Source: Pseudobdellovibrionaceae bacterium
GTDB taxonomy: Bacteria; Bdellovibrionota; Bdellovibrionia; Bdellovibrionales; JAMPXM01
Reading direction: 5' to 3'
DNA length: 10,752 nt
NCBI GenBank assembly: GCA_913774795.1
Contig: CAJYIL010000626.1
Span: 1 to 10,752 of the forward strand
The notes below the pieces were generated by a model. The model searched no databases and was not told the origin of the DNA. It was given only the letters and a program-made list of their open reading frames with translations. The translations under genes were made by a program, and so were the position numbers. Positions 1 to 6,116 of this stretch are shown piece after piece (position 1 is the first letter of the stretch; every line of letters begins with the position of its first letter).

Positions 1-2
1 CC

Positions 3-656
3 ACACTCTCAGACCTCTTGCTAACCGACGTCGAAAACCGTGATCCTGCGTGGGAAGCGGCGTTTCTCAAAGCGTTGCCGCAAGCGCCGGCTCGCGTTCT
101 CAATCCGGATCCGCAAGAAGGCCCTGACCACTGGCCTTACCTGATGGTCGAAGCCGGTCATCCGCAAGACGATGACTCCATGGACGCCGTGCTTGCGTGG
201 CTCTCAACGCGCGGGATTGGTCTTGCCATCAATCCCACGAAGCCATCGCCTGATTACGTTCTCACTTACGGGATGATCTGGAATTACCGCGAGCGCGGAG
301 AATTTCTGACGACTCCTGAAGCGAAAGCGCCAAAAGCCGGGCTCTTTGAAATCAAGTCGGGTCAGCAGTTGTGGGTGGGTGTTCCGACAGCGCAATTCTT
401 GCCGCTTTACGTGCGTTCGGTGCTCAAGCAGTTTTTAGCCGACCAAGGCATCTTCACGCCGAAAGTGCTTATGGTGTCGACTGACAACGTGAACTTCGAT
501 CTGTGTTTCTCGATTGAATCGTTGAAGTCGCCGCCGGCCCACGAGCACTCGAACATCGCCGAAGCGCTCTCGTGGTTTTTGCCGGCGCACTACACGATCA
601 GCCTTCTCAGTGAGAAAGCGGTCGAAAAAAGCGCGCAAGGGTTTGTCGCGCTCTGA
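3..656 (+). CDS. Hypothetical protein, 5' partial
   Basis: I do not recognise this protein. The frame is open to the left edge, and the first possible start, a TTG at 18, has no Shine-Dalgarno-like sequence before it. The true start is therefore probably outside the window and the gene is entered as partial. About 212 residues are visible after that TTG. They are soluble in character, with no signal peptide or membrane segment, and acidic and proline-rich near the N-terminus. A mixed alpha/beta-looking core follows, including GIGLAINPT, a tryptophan/tyrosine-rich stretch (YGMIWNY), and hydrophobic strands towards the C-terminus. The GLAINP stretch faintly recalls SseB-like proteins, but this is too weak to name it. 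It ends in TGA at 654-656, directly abutting the stop codon of the opposing PilZ gene, with no terminator between them. Confidence 0.75.
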   Translation, partial: TLSDLLLTDVENRDPAWEAAFLKALPQAPARVLNPDPQEGPDHWPYLMVEAGHPQDDDSMDAVLAWLSTRGIGLAINPTKPSPDYVLTYGMIWNYRERGEFLTTPEAKAPKAGLFEIKSGQQLWVGVPTAQFLPLYVRSVLKQFLADQGIFTPKVLMVSTDNVNFDLCFSIESLKSPPAHEHSNIAEALSWFLPAHYTISLLSEKAVEKSAQGFVAL

Positions 657-1049
657 TTACTTGTAGTCTCTTCCGCGCGGGAGCATCTCGACGAGAATCT
701 CGCGCCAATACTCCGGAGCATCATCCGAGTAATCGATCGCAATCTCAAAGAGATCTTTCGTCAATCGCTTCGTGCGTGCGATCTTGCCGCCGATTTCTAA
801 GTTCATCGCATCGATCATCAAGATGACTTTGTCGCCCAAAAGCACATCGAGCGAGAGCTCTTTCTGGAATTGCTTCGGCACGATCTCTTTTCTCTCGAGC
901 TGAAGAAGAAAGCCTGTCGTCGAAGCTTCGACGATCGCGCCCGAGCGAGAGAGGAGTGTCATGTGATCGAGGGAAGTAAAGCCTCTGATCTGGATCGGGT
1001 CGACCGCTTCACGTGGTGCAATTCTACGTTCGCTGTTGTTCTCGGCCAT
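657..1049 (-). CDS. PilZ-domain protein (c-di-GMP receptor family)
   Basis: A single-domain PilZ protein of 130 residues. PilZ domains bind cyclic di-GMP and change the activity of a partner in motility, exopolysaccharide or other surface functions. The N-terminal RxxxR signature is present as RRIAPR (R9 and R13). About 28 residues later comes EASTTG (41-46), matching the [D/N]xSxxG motif except for glutamate in the first position. A beta-barrel-like set of alternating hydrophobic strands follows, then a C-terminal helix around YWREILVEML. The ATG at 1049 is chosen because AGGTGG lies just upstream of it. The frame is also open to a TTG at 1082, which would add 11 residues but has a poor ribosome site. 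The gene lies 69 bp after the phosphopantetheinyl transferase gene, so it may be the last member of that operon. The partner and exact function cannot be read from the sequence. Confidence 0.85.
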   Translation of the reverse strand: MAENNSERRIAPREAVDPIQIRGFTSLDHMTLLSRSGAIVEASTTGFLLQLERKEIVPKQFQKELSLDVLLGDKVILMIDAMNLEIGGKIARTKRLTKDLFEIAIDYSDDAPEYWREILVEMLPRGRDYK

Positions 1050-1118
1050 GGGCCACCTGCTTTCGTCACTAGGTTCATACAACTCTTCGGAGCTGGCTGG
1101 ACCTTAGTTGAGAGCTAT

Positions 1119-1718
1119 TCAAGGGTTGGCGACGAAAATTCCGAGCGCGGTGTTCGAGAGTTCGACAGTGAAACCCCGACAAACTGAGTTTGGGAGCGAA
1201 TCTTCATGCACTTCGCAGGACCAAAGGCTTAAGTTTTCTCCAGCGCTGACCGAGCGCCACGCGTGGGTCGTGAGCGCGGTGATGACTTTCGGTTTTCCCT
1301 TGAGTGCTTTGAACGCGGCCTCTTTGGCCACCCACACGCGAGCGGCTGCTTGCGTGAGTTCTTCAGGCTTAGAAATCCGCGCGACTGCGCGGGCGTGAAT
1401 GCGAGAGATGTCTTCGACATCGAAGCCAATCGAAGGCTTCGGAGCGCGTGTCAGCGCAAACCCGCCCAGCGACCGACTGTGCGATATTGAGACACTCGCG
1501 TGGGCCAAATCAGGAACGTGCTCAAGCATTCGCAGCGTTTGGGCTTCGATTTCATCAGACTTCAGCGCCGCGATGATCTCTTCGCGAATTTTAAGCCGCC
1601 CGGCTGGGCCTGCGGCTGCAAACTCTGGGTAGAGAATGATCTCGAGAGTCGGAATGTGGAGATCTTCGCGAATCGTGGGGAGAACTTTCGCGAGCGCTTC
1701 GGTAATCTCGGCCGGCAT
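1119..1718 (-). CDS. 4'-phosphopantetheinyl transferase family protein
   Basis: Members of this superfamily move the phosphopantetheine arm of CoA onto a serine of acyl or peptidyl carrier proteins. The diagnostic motifs are all present: SISHS (77-81), IGFDVED (97-103, with the Mg-binding acidic residues D100 and E102) and WVAKEAAFKAL (129-139, with the K132-E133 pair). At about 199 residues, with roughly 75 residues before the SHS motif, it is closer to the Sfp/EntD-like or hybrid forms than to the ~120-residue AcpS. I cannot tell whether it serves fatty-acid ACP or a secondary pathway. The start is ambiguous: GTGATG offers GTG at 1721 (4-bp overlap with nadA) or ATG at 1718 (1-bp overlap), and I use the ATG. 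Either way it is tightly coupled to nadA, which argues for co-translation. Confidence 0.88.
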   Translation of the reverse strand: MPAEITEALAKVLPTIREDLHIPTLEIILYPEFAAAGPAGRLKIREEIIAALKSDEIEAQTLRMLEHVPDLAHASVSISHSRSLGGFALTRAPKPSIGFDVEDISRIHARAVARISKPEELTQAAARVWVAKEAAFKALKGKPKVITALTTHAWRSVSAGENLSLWSCEVHEDSLPNSVCRGFTVELSNTALGIFVANP

Positions 1719-2680
1719 CACTTCGTGAAGCGCTCAGGCCATGTGACGGGACGACCTTCGGTGATTGCCATCATTCGGTCGAGAGGAACACGGCCGGATT
1801 CCATGAACTCTGGAGGAATCTGCACTTTCGGTTCAAGCGTGCGGAGCGAATTGCGAATCTTCTCGAGCGTGTTCATCTTCATGTACGGGCATTGGTTGCA
1901 CGCACATGAGCCTTCGGCCGGAGCTTGTATGAGCTCAACTTCAGGGCGCGCTTTTCTCATTTGGTGGAAGATGCCGTCTTCGGTCGCGACGATGAACTTC
2001 TTCACCGCGTGATTCTCGACGACTTCCTTGAGTAAACGCGAAGTCGCACCAATCACGTTGGCATATTGAAGAACGGCTTCGCTACTTTCTGGGTGCGCGA
2101 GAACAAGAGCGTCGGGGTGCTGCTGTTTCAACTCGAAGAGTTTGCGAGCGCTGAACAGCACGTGAACCATGCACGAGCCCGGCCAGAAGATCATGTCGCG
2201 GTTGAGCTTCTTTGAGAGATAGCGACCGAGGTTGCGATCGGGACCGAATGCGATCATGCGGTCTTGAGGAATCGCTCCGATAATTTTCTCGGCGTTCGAC
2301 GAAGTCACGCACACGTCGCTAATCGATTTCACGGCCGCACTTGAGTTCACGTACGTCACCGAAATCGCTTCAGGATATTTACGGCGCCACTCGAGATAGC
2401 GCTCGTAAGGAGAGGTGTCGACGAGCGAGCAGCCCGCTGCGAGATCGGGAACGAGAACGGTTTTGTCAGGCGAGAGGAGCTTCACGCTCTCACCCATGAA
2501 CACAACTCCCGCGAGCAGGATCACGGGGTTCGTTAACTTTTCTCCGAGTTGGGCGAGGTAAAGTGAATCGCCGACGTAGTCAGCGATATCTTGAATGGCG
2601 CCATCTTCGTAATAGTGCGCGAGAATGACGGCGTTGTGCTTTTTCTTGAGCTCTAAAATTTCAGCTTCAAGAGACATCAT
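1718..2680 (-). CDS. nadA: Quinolinate synthase NadA
   Basis: NadA condenses iminoaspartate with dihydroxyacetone phosphate to give quinolinate, the second step of de novo NAD synthesis, in the cytosol. The protein is 320 residues, the short form of the family. Visible signatures are the N-terminal NAVILAHYYE, the AAGCSL cysteine (C84), WPGSCMVH (C170) and the C-terminal CACNQCPYMKMNTLEK region with C259, C261 and C264. C84, C170 and one of the last group would ligate the [4Fe-4S] cluster. The ATG at 2680 is preceded by GAGG inside the last codons of ilvE, so the ribosome site overlaps the upstream gene's end and the two are only 3 bp apart. The next gene, the phosphopantetheinyl transferase, overlaps the nadA stop. 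The iminoaspartate-forming partner NadB or AspDH is not in this window. Confidence 0.97.
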   Translation of the reverse strand: MMSLEAEILELKKKHNAVILAHYYEDGAIQDIADYVGDSLYLAQLGEKLTNPVILLAGVVFMGESVKLLSPDKTVLVPDLAAGCSLVDTSPYERYLEWRRKYPEAISVTYVNSSAAVKSISDVCVTSSNAEKIIGAIPQDRMIAFGPDRNLGRYLSKKLNRDMIFWPGSCMVHVLFSARKLFELKQQHPDALVLAHPESSEAVLQYANVIGATSRLLKEVVENHAVKKFIVATEDGIFHQMRKARPEVELIQAPAEGSCACNQCPYMKMNTLEKIRNSLRTLEPKVQIPPEFMESGRVPLDRMMAITEGRPVTWPERFTK

Positions 2681-2683
2681 CGC

Positions 2684-3748
2684 TTAAACCTCGAGTGTCC
2701 ATCCCAGCTCGTCGGCTTTACGCGAGTACTGAATGTCGGTGAGTGTGGCATAGAGTTCGCGAGCGATCGGGCCCGGGCGACCATCGTTGATTGTGATCGT
2801 GCGGTCTTCGAATCCGAGTTGGCCGACCGGCGAAACGCTGGCAGCGGTCCCTGTTCCGAAAACTTCGGTGAGAAGTCCGCGCTCTTGCGCCATCAAGATC
2901 TCGTCGATGGAGATTTTGCGCTCTTCCACGGTCTTTCCCATCATCTTCAAAGTTTGGATGGTTGAGTCACGCATGACGCCCGGAAGAATTGTTCCGCCCA
3001 GATCAGGCGTGATGACTTTTCCGTCGATTACAAAAAAAACGTTCATTGTTCCGACTTCTTCGACGAAGCGGTGTTGCGAAGAATCGAGCCACATGACTTG
3101 CGAGTAGCCTTTTTTCTTCGCGTCGACCGCGGCCAAGAGCGACGAAGCGTAATTGCCGCCGGCTTTCACCGCCCCAATTCCGCCAGGCGCAGAACGCGAA
3201 TACTTTTTCTCGACCCAAATCTTTACGGCTTCGATGCCTTCGCCGTAATAGCCGCCAACCGGCGACGCGATCACGTAGAAGAGGTAGTTGTTCGAGGGCC
3301 TCACGCCGAGGAAGCCTTCGGTGCCGATTAGGGTTGGGCGTAAGTAAAGGGCGGTACCCTTCGCCGAAGGAACCCAGTTCGATTCGACCTGAGTGAATTT
3401 CTTGATCGACTCCATGAAGATGTCTTCAGGCGGAGCTTTCATCGCGAGGCGCTCAGCCCCTTGTGTGAGACGCGCCCAATTCCTCTGTGGCCGGAAGAGC
3501 TTCACCTTGCCGTCTTCACCGCGGAAGGCCTTCATGCCCTCGAACAACGCCTGACCGTAATGAAGAACGGAGGCGCCGGGATCAAGAGGGAGTGGGCCGT
3601 AAGGAACAATGCGAGGCTGGCCCCACTGTTCGTTCGCGTATTCGCAGAGAAGCATGTGATCGCTAAAGTAGCGGCCAAAACCGAGGTTATCGGGGGCAGG
3701 CTGAGTCTTCGGGGTCTTGGTCTTCTCGACGGAGATCTCGATAGGCAT
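2684..3748 (-). CDS. ilvE: Branched-chain amino acid aminotransferase
   Basis: A PLP-dependent fold-type IV aminotransferase that interconverts leucine, isoleucine and valine with their 2-oxo acids, using glutamate/2-oxoglutarate. At 354 residues it matches the longer class that also includes the mitochondrial enzymes, rather than the ~310-residue E. coli IlvE. Signatures include VLHYGQALFEGMKAFR (61-76), the PLP lysine K195 in IGAVKAGGNYASSLLA, EEVGTMNVFF (230-239, with E231) and TGTAASVSPVG (299-309). The ATG at 3748 has AAGGA about seven bases upstream. It is the promoter-proximal gene of ilvE-nadA-PPTase. None of the rest of the branched-chain pathway is nearby, so whether it works in synthesis or breakdown is open. 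A 10-bp palindrome (3757-3766) overlaps its ribosome site. Confidence 0.95.
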   Translation of the reverse strand: MPIEISVEKTKTPKTQPAPDNLGFGRYFSDHMLLCEYANEQWGQPRIVPYGPLPLDPGASVLHYGQALFEGMKAFRGEDGKVKLFRPQRNWARLTQGAERLAMKAPPEDIFMESIKKFTQVESNWVPSAKGTALYLRPTLIGTEGFLGVRPSNNYLFYVIASPVGGYYGEGIEAVKIWVEKKYSRSAPGGIGAVKAGGNYASSLLAAVDAKKKGYSQVMWLDSSQHRFVEEVGTMNVFFVIDGKVITPDLGGTILPGVMRDSTIQTLKMMGKTVEERKISIDEILMAQERGLLTEVFGTGTAASVSPVGQLGFEDRTITINDGRPGPIARELYATLTDIQYSRKADELGWTLEV

Positions 3749-3756
3749 GGGCGGTC

Positions 3757-3766
3757 CTTAGCTAAG
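3757..3766. promoter_or_regulatory. Palindrome CTTAGCTAAG at the ilvE ribosome site
   Basis: A perfect 10-bp palindrome lies nine bases upstream of the ilvE ATG. Its right half, read on the minus strand, includes the first bases of the AAGGA ribosome site. It could be a repressor half-site pair or chance. As RNA the loop would be too tight for the full stem. This is a sequence observation only. Confidence 0.3.
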
Positions 3767-3778
3767 TCGTGCTCCACG

Positions 3779-3807
3779 GGTTTACGCGGGGGTGTCATGA
3801 AAATCAA
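3779..3807 (-). promoter_or_regulatory. Possible sigma-70-like promoter for ilvE operon
   Basis: On the minus strand TTGATT (3807-3802) and TAAACC (3784-3779) are separated by 17 bases. The -35 box matches four of six consensus positions, but the -10 box only three of six. The implied transcript would start near 3772 and carry a leader of about 25 nt containing the CTTAGCTAAG palindrome. This is a weak prediction, supported mainly by position. Confidence 0.25.
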
Positions 3808-3814
3808 CACGCGG

Positions 3815-3832
3815 CTAGCCTTTTTCCGCTAG
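3815..3832. repeat. Inverted repeat CTAGC/GCTAG in divergent promoter region
   Basis: CTAGC (3815-3819) and GCTAG (3828-3832) are separated by CTTTTTCC. CGG (3812-3814) outside the left arm can pair with CCG (3835-3837) after a two-base gap. It lies between ilvE and the outer-membrane protein gene, upstream of both. A regulator binding site is plausible. There is no poly-T tail on either strand that would make it a clear terminator. Confidence 0.3.
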
Positions 3833-3861
3833 GGCCGAAGCGTCTTTACATGCTCCTGAGG

Positions 3862-3884
3862 AACTCGCCTCTTTCGAGGGAGTT
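3862..3884 (+). promoter_or_regulatory. Hairpin sequestering a ribosome site in the OMP leader
   Basis: AACTC-g-CCTC (3862-3871) pairs with GAGG-GAGTT (3876-3884) across a TTTC loop. This gives nine base pairs with one bulged G. The right arm contains GAGGGAG, a good Shine-Dalgarno sequence two bases before the ATG at 3885. If transcribed, the fold would hide the ribosome site of the candidate leader ORF. No T-run follows, so it does not look like a terminator. Confidence 0.4.
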
Positions 3885-3950
3885 ATGCCGGCCACCCTCG
3901 GCACGAGCGTTGAATTAATGCGAGTTCAGCAGGGGAGAAACCACGTATGA
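3885..3950 (+). CDS. Candidate 21-codon leader ORF upstream of OMP gene
   Basis: An ATG at 3885 preceded by GAGGGAG opens a 21-codon frame beginning MPATLGTSVE and ending in ...GRNHV. Its TGA stop (3948-3950) overlaps the ATG of the outer-membrane protein gene in an ATGA arrangement, the classical geometry for translational coupling. The peptide has no recognisable domain and no run of a single regulatory amino acid. It is too short to be sure from one sequence and could be chance. It is entered because start, ribosome site, overlapping stop and the hairpin over its ribosome site all coincide. Confidence 0.3.
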   Translation: MPATLGTSVELMRVQQGRNHV

Positions 3951-4729
3951 AACTCGCGTTCTTGATCACGTCTTTGTTGAGCACCGTCGCAATGGCCGCA
4001 CCTCAAAAGGCGCCGCAGTCGACCTCTCAGGGACCTCAAAAATCGCCTCAAGCCAGCGTCCATTTCAACACCAATATGACACGGCCTGCACCGTCGTTTG
4101 CGCTCATCCCAGTCCTTTCCATTGGTGGCGCGAGCGCGGCTTCATACTCACAAATGAAACCAACGACTGCCCCGAACTATCGGTCTGATGTTTCGGGAGG
4201 TGCCAGCTATGAAGCCGGTGTTCTCGCCGAGTTCGGTCGACGTTCGTTCGTATTTCAAACCGGGCTTCTTTTTAAACAACACGGTCTGCGTTTCACCGAG
4301 TCGGATCGCTCAGGTTCGAGCGATTACGCAGCCAATGTCGAAATGACGCTGAAGTATTTAAGTCTTCCGGTCATGGCGAAATACCGAATCCGAATTTCAG
4401 AGGGCGTTCGCCTCGCGGCTCGTGCTGGTGCAGAACTCGCCGTCTTTAACGGTGGCCAAATGAAATACGACATGCAAACGAGCACGTCTGGTCAGGTGGT
4501 GGATCGTCAGTCGGCTTCGGCTGATATCAAATCTGAAGGAAACGTTCGGGTCGTGAACGGATTTTTAACTGCCGGAATCGGTCCTGAATTCCGGTTGAAT
4601 CCAAATCAAAACGTGAGAGTTGAGGCGGTTTATTCGCGGATGCTTCTGCCACTCACCCTACGCGGAGCGTACGATTCGCTCGAAACTCAAGCCATCAACG
4701 CGATGGTCTCGTACGCGTTCGCGTTTTAA
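3947..4729 (+). CDS. Outer-membrane beta-barrel (porin-like) protein
   Basis: The protein has 260 residues. The N-terminus is a Sec signal peptide: a lysine, a hydrophobic stretch LAFLITSLLSTVAM, and an AMA-AP cleavage site near residue 18. A proline/glutamine/serine-rich spacer follows (about 19-50). The remainder shows alternating amphipathic strands typical of the small OMP_b-brl/PorT-like barrel families: GASYEAGVLAEFGRRSFVFQ, KYLSLPVMAKYRI, GVRLAARAGAELAVF, LTAGIGPEFRL, VRVEAVYSRML, AINAMVSYAFAF. It ends in phenylalanine, the usual BAM-recognised terminal residue. AGGGGAG lies about nine bases before the ATG. Its role (structural, adhesion or small-molecule pore) cannot be read from sequence. 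It is transcribed divergently from ilvE, and its last four bases overlap the convergent mglA gene. Confidence 0.87.
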   Translation: MKLAFLITSLLSTVAMAAPQKAPQSTSQGPQKSPQASVHFNTNMTRPAPSFALIPVLSIGGASAASYSQMKPTTAPNYRSDVSGGASYEAGVLAEFGRRSFVFQTGLLFKQHGLRFTESDRSGSSDYAANVEMTLKYLSLPVMAKYRIRISEGVRLAARAGAELAVFNGGQMKYDMQTSTSGQVVDRQSASADIKSEGNVRVVNGFLTAGIGPEFRLNPNQNVRVEAVYSRMLLPLTLRGAYDSLETQAINAMVSYAFAF

Positions 4730-5316
4730 ATCTCGCCGCCCTTTAAGATCGTAATGATCTGCTTCGAGACCGTCGAAAGAGACTCGAGGACGCCGCGGCC
4801 AATGGCGGCGTTGGCTTCGAAGTCGGGTGCATTAAAGCGGTTCAATGCCGTGCGAAGTTCGGCGACGCTCGCCACGTTCGGCAAATCGCGCTTATTGTAC
4901 TGAATCACCAACGGAATTTTTTTGATGTCGTAGCCTTGTTTCTCGAGGTTCTTCTCGAGGTTTTTCAAGGCTTCGATGTTTTCGTCCATGCGCTCGATCT
5001 GAGAGTCGGCGACGAAGATAATGCCGTCGAGGCCGCGAAGCACAAGTCGGCGGCTCGCATCGTAAATCACCTGACCCGGAACCGAGTAAAGGTGCAAACG
5101 CATCTTCATCCCGTGGAGTTGTCCGCCGGCCATCGGCAAGAAGTCGAAGAAAACCGTGCGCTCAGGGTTCGCATTGAACGAAATAAGATCGGATTTACCG
5201 GGATCGGCGGTTTTTTGGTAAACCCACTGAATGTTCGTGGTTTTTCCGCCGAGCGATGGCCCGTAGTAGACCACCTTGCAGTGGATCTCTTTTGCTTCTT
5301 TGTTAACGACAGCCAC
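4726..5316 (-). CDS. mglA: MglA-like Ras-superfamily polarity GTPase
   Basis: MglA is a small cytosolic GTPase that marks the leading pole in Myxococcus gliding and twitching. In Bdellovibrio it is needed for prey invasion (established knowledge). This 196-residue copy matches the family closely: P-loop GPSLGGKTT (19-27), PERTVFFDFLP (51-61) with the intrinsic catalytic R53, SVPGQ (78-82) with Q82, and the guanine-specificity NKRD (141-144). As in Myxococcus, the usual DxxG aspartate is replaced; Myxococcus has threonine 78 and this protein has serine 78. The start is GTG at 5316 with only a weak ribosome site (ACGGG), just after a small hairpin. It follows recR by 23 bp, so the two are probably co-transcribed. 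No mglB (its GTPase-activating partner) is in the window. The 3' end overlaps the opposing outer-membrane protein gene by 4 bp. Confidence 0.95.
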   Translation of the reverse strand: MAVVNKEAKEIHCKVVYYGPSLGGKTTNIQWVYQKTADPGKSDLISFNANPERTVFFDFLPMAGGQLHGMKMRLHLYSVPGQVIYDASRRLVLRGLDGIIFVADSQIERMDENIEALKNLEKNLEKQGYDIKKIPLVIQYNKRDLPNVASVAELRTALNRFNAPDFEANAAIGRGVLESLSTVSKQIITILKGGEI

Positions 5317-5325
5317 TTATAACCC

Positions 5326-5339
5326 GTTCGTGCGCGAAC
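5326..5339 (-). promoter_or_regulatory. Small hairpin between recR and mglA
   Basis: In the 23-bp gap, GTTCG and CGAAC form a 5-bp stem around a 4-base loop on the minus strand. It immediately precedes the weak GGG ribosome site and the GTG start of mglA. It has no poly-T tail. It could tune mglA translation relative to recR. The stem is short enough to be chance. Confidence 0.3.
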
Positions 5340-6023
5340 TTACAGTTCGACCCTGTTTTCTAATGCGCGACCCAGGGTTCTATCGTCTACGTAATCGATG
5401 TCGCTGCCAAGCGGTACTCCGCTGGCGATGCGCGAAATCTTGAGCTGCTTCTCTTGAAGTGCCTTTGCGAGATAGAGAACGGTCGTGTCGCCCTCGAGAT
5501 CGGGATCGAGCGCGAGGATGACTTCGGTGATTTGCGGAGCAAGGGCGGAAGCGGCCGCTTCGCCCGAGGCCGAGCCACTCTCTTGAAGGCTCGCCAAGTA
5601 CGGAACAGGCGTTTGCTCAAGGCCTGCGTCGACGCGCTCTAAGAGCTCCCGAATGCGCAAGTTCTGCGGACCCACGTTATCGAGAGGCGAGATCGACCCG
5701 TGAAGAACGTGATAAATGCCACGGAAGACGCCCGAAGATTCAACGCGCGCGATGTCTGACGGCTCTTCGACGACGCAGATGAGATCTTGGCGGCGTTGAG
5801 AATCACGGCAGAAACGGCAGAGGGCCGCTTCATCGGTGTACGAGAAACATTGGGCACATTGGTGCACGTTCTCTTGGACGAGCTTCAGGGCTTCCTGGAG
5901 TTTCTCGGAGAGATCCGGCGTGCGGAGGATGTGATAAGCCAACCGCTGCGCCGTCTTGGGGCCCACACCCGGGAGGCGGTTTAGTTCATGAATGAGTTTT
6001 TCTAAAGAGCCGATCTTAAACAT
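5340..6023 (-). CDS. recR: Recombination mediator RecR
   Basis: RecR works with RecO (and RecF) to load RecA onto SSB-coated single-stranded DNA during gap repair. The domain order is standard: helix-hairpin-helix LPGVGPKTAQRLA (17-29), a C4 zinc finger (C56, C59, C69, C72), a TOPRIM domain with VVEEPSDI (84-91) and ALDPDLEGDTT (171-181), and the C-terminal ASGVPLGSDIDYVDDRTLGRAL segment. The length is 227 residues against about 200 for most RecR. The surplus is an alanine/serine-rich insertion at roughly 131-164, inside TOPRIM between RIRELLERV and ITEVILALDP. The ATG at 6023 has GAGGGG about eight bases upstream. An intrinsic terminator lies just upstream, separating it from ybaB. mglA follows after 23 bp. 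Confidence 0.96.
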   Translation of the reverse strand: MFKIGSLEKLIHELNRLPGVGPKTAQRLAYHILRTPDLSEKLQEALKLVQENVHQCAQCFSYTDEAALCRFCRDSQRRQDLICVVEEPSDIARVESSGVFRGIYHVLHGSISPLDNVGPQNLRIRELLERVDAGLEQTPVPYLASLQESGSASGEAAASALAPQITEVILALDPDLEGDTTVLYLAKALQEKQLKISRIASGVPLGSDIDYVDDRTLGRALENRVEL

Positions 6024-6055
6024 GTGTGAACCCCTCGACGTCCTGGAGATTTACC

Positions 6056-6087
6056 AAAAAATCGCGCGTTTTGCTCGTGAAACGCGC
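6056..6087 (-). terminator. Intrinsic terminator between ybaB and recR
   Basis: On the minus strand GCGCGTTT (6087-6080) pairs perfectly with AAACGCGC (6071-6064) around an 8-base loop. It is followed after two bases by a run of six T (6061-6056). This is a textbook Rho-independent terminator reading in the direction of the dnaX-ybaB transcript. It lies 30 bp after the ybaB stop codon and 32 nt before the recR ATG. A second hairpin sits just upstream (6088-6108). Confidence 0.8.
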
Positions 6088-6108
6088 ACCACCTGCGGAG
6101 CAGGCGGT
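6088..6108 (-). promoter_or_regulatory. Second hairpin, adjacent to ybaB-recR terminator
   Basis: In minus-strand RNA, ACCGCCTGC and GCAGGTGGT form a 9-bp stem, including one G-U pair, around the loop TCC. The plus-strand version would have an A-C mismatch at the G-U position, so the structure favours minus-strand RNA. It ends immediately before the terminator stem. It could stabilise the ybaB mRNA end, strengthen termination, or be the binding site of an antiterminating factor. Confidence 0.55.
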
Positions 6109-6116
6109 GAACTCAA

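Noticed and set aside
1050..1118. Separate promoter or terminator between PPTase and PilZ genes
   Set aside because: The only dyad (TTGA...TCAA around 1108-1122) has four base pairs, and no convincing -35/-10 pair or T-run is visible.
1500..2012. 170-codon plus-strand open frame antisense to PPTase/nadA
   Set aside because: It overlaps two well-supported genes on the other strand and its protein has no recognisable motif. It is explained by codon bias of nadA.
3889..3903. GCCG...CGGC inverted repeat in the OMP leader as a terminator
   Set aside because: The stem is only four base pairs with an eight-base loop and there is no T-run after it.
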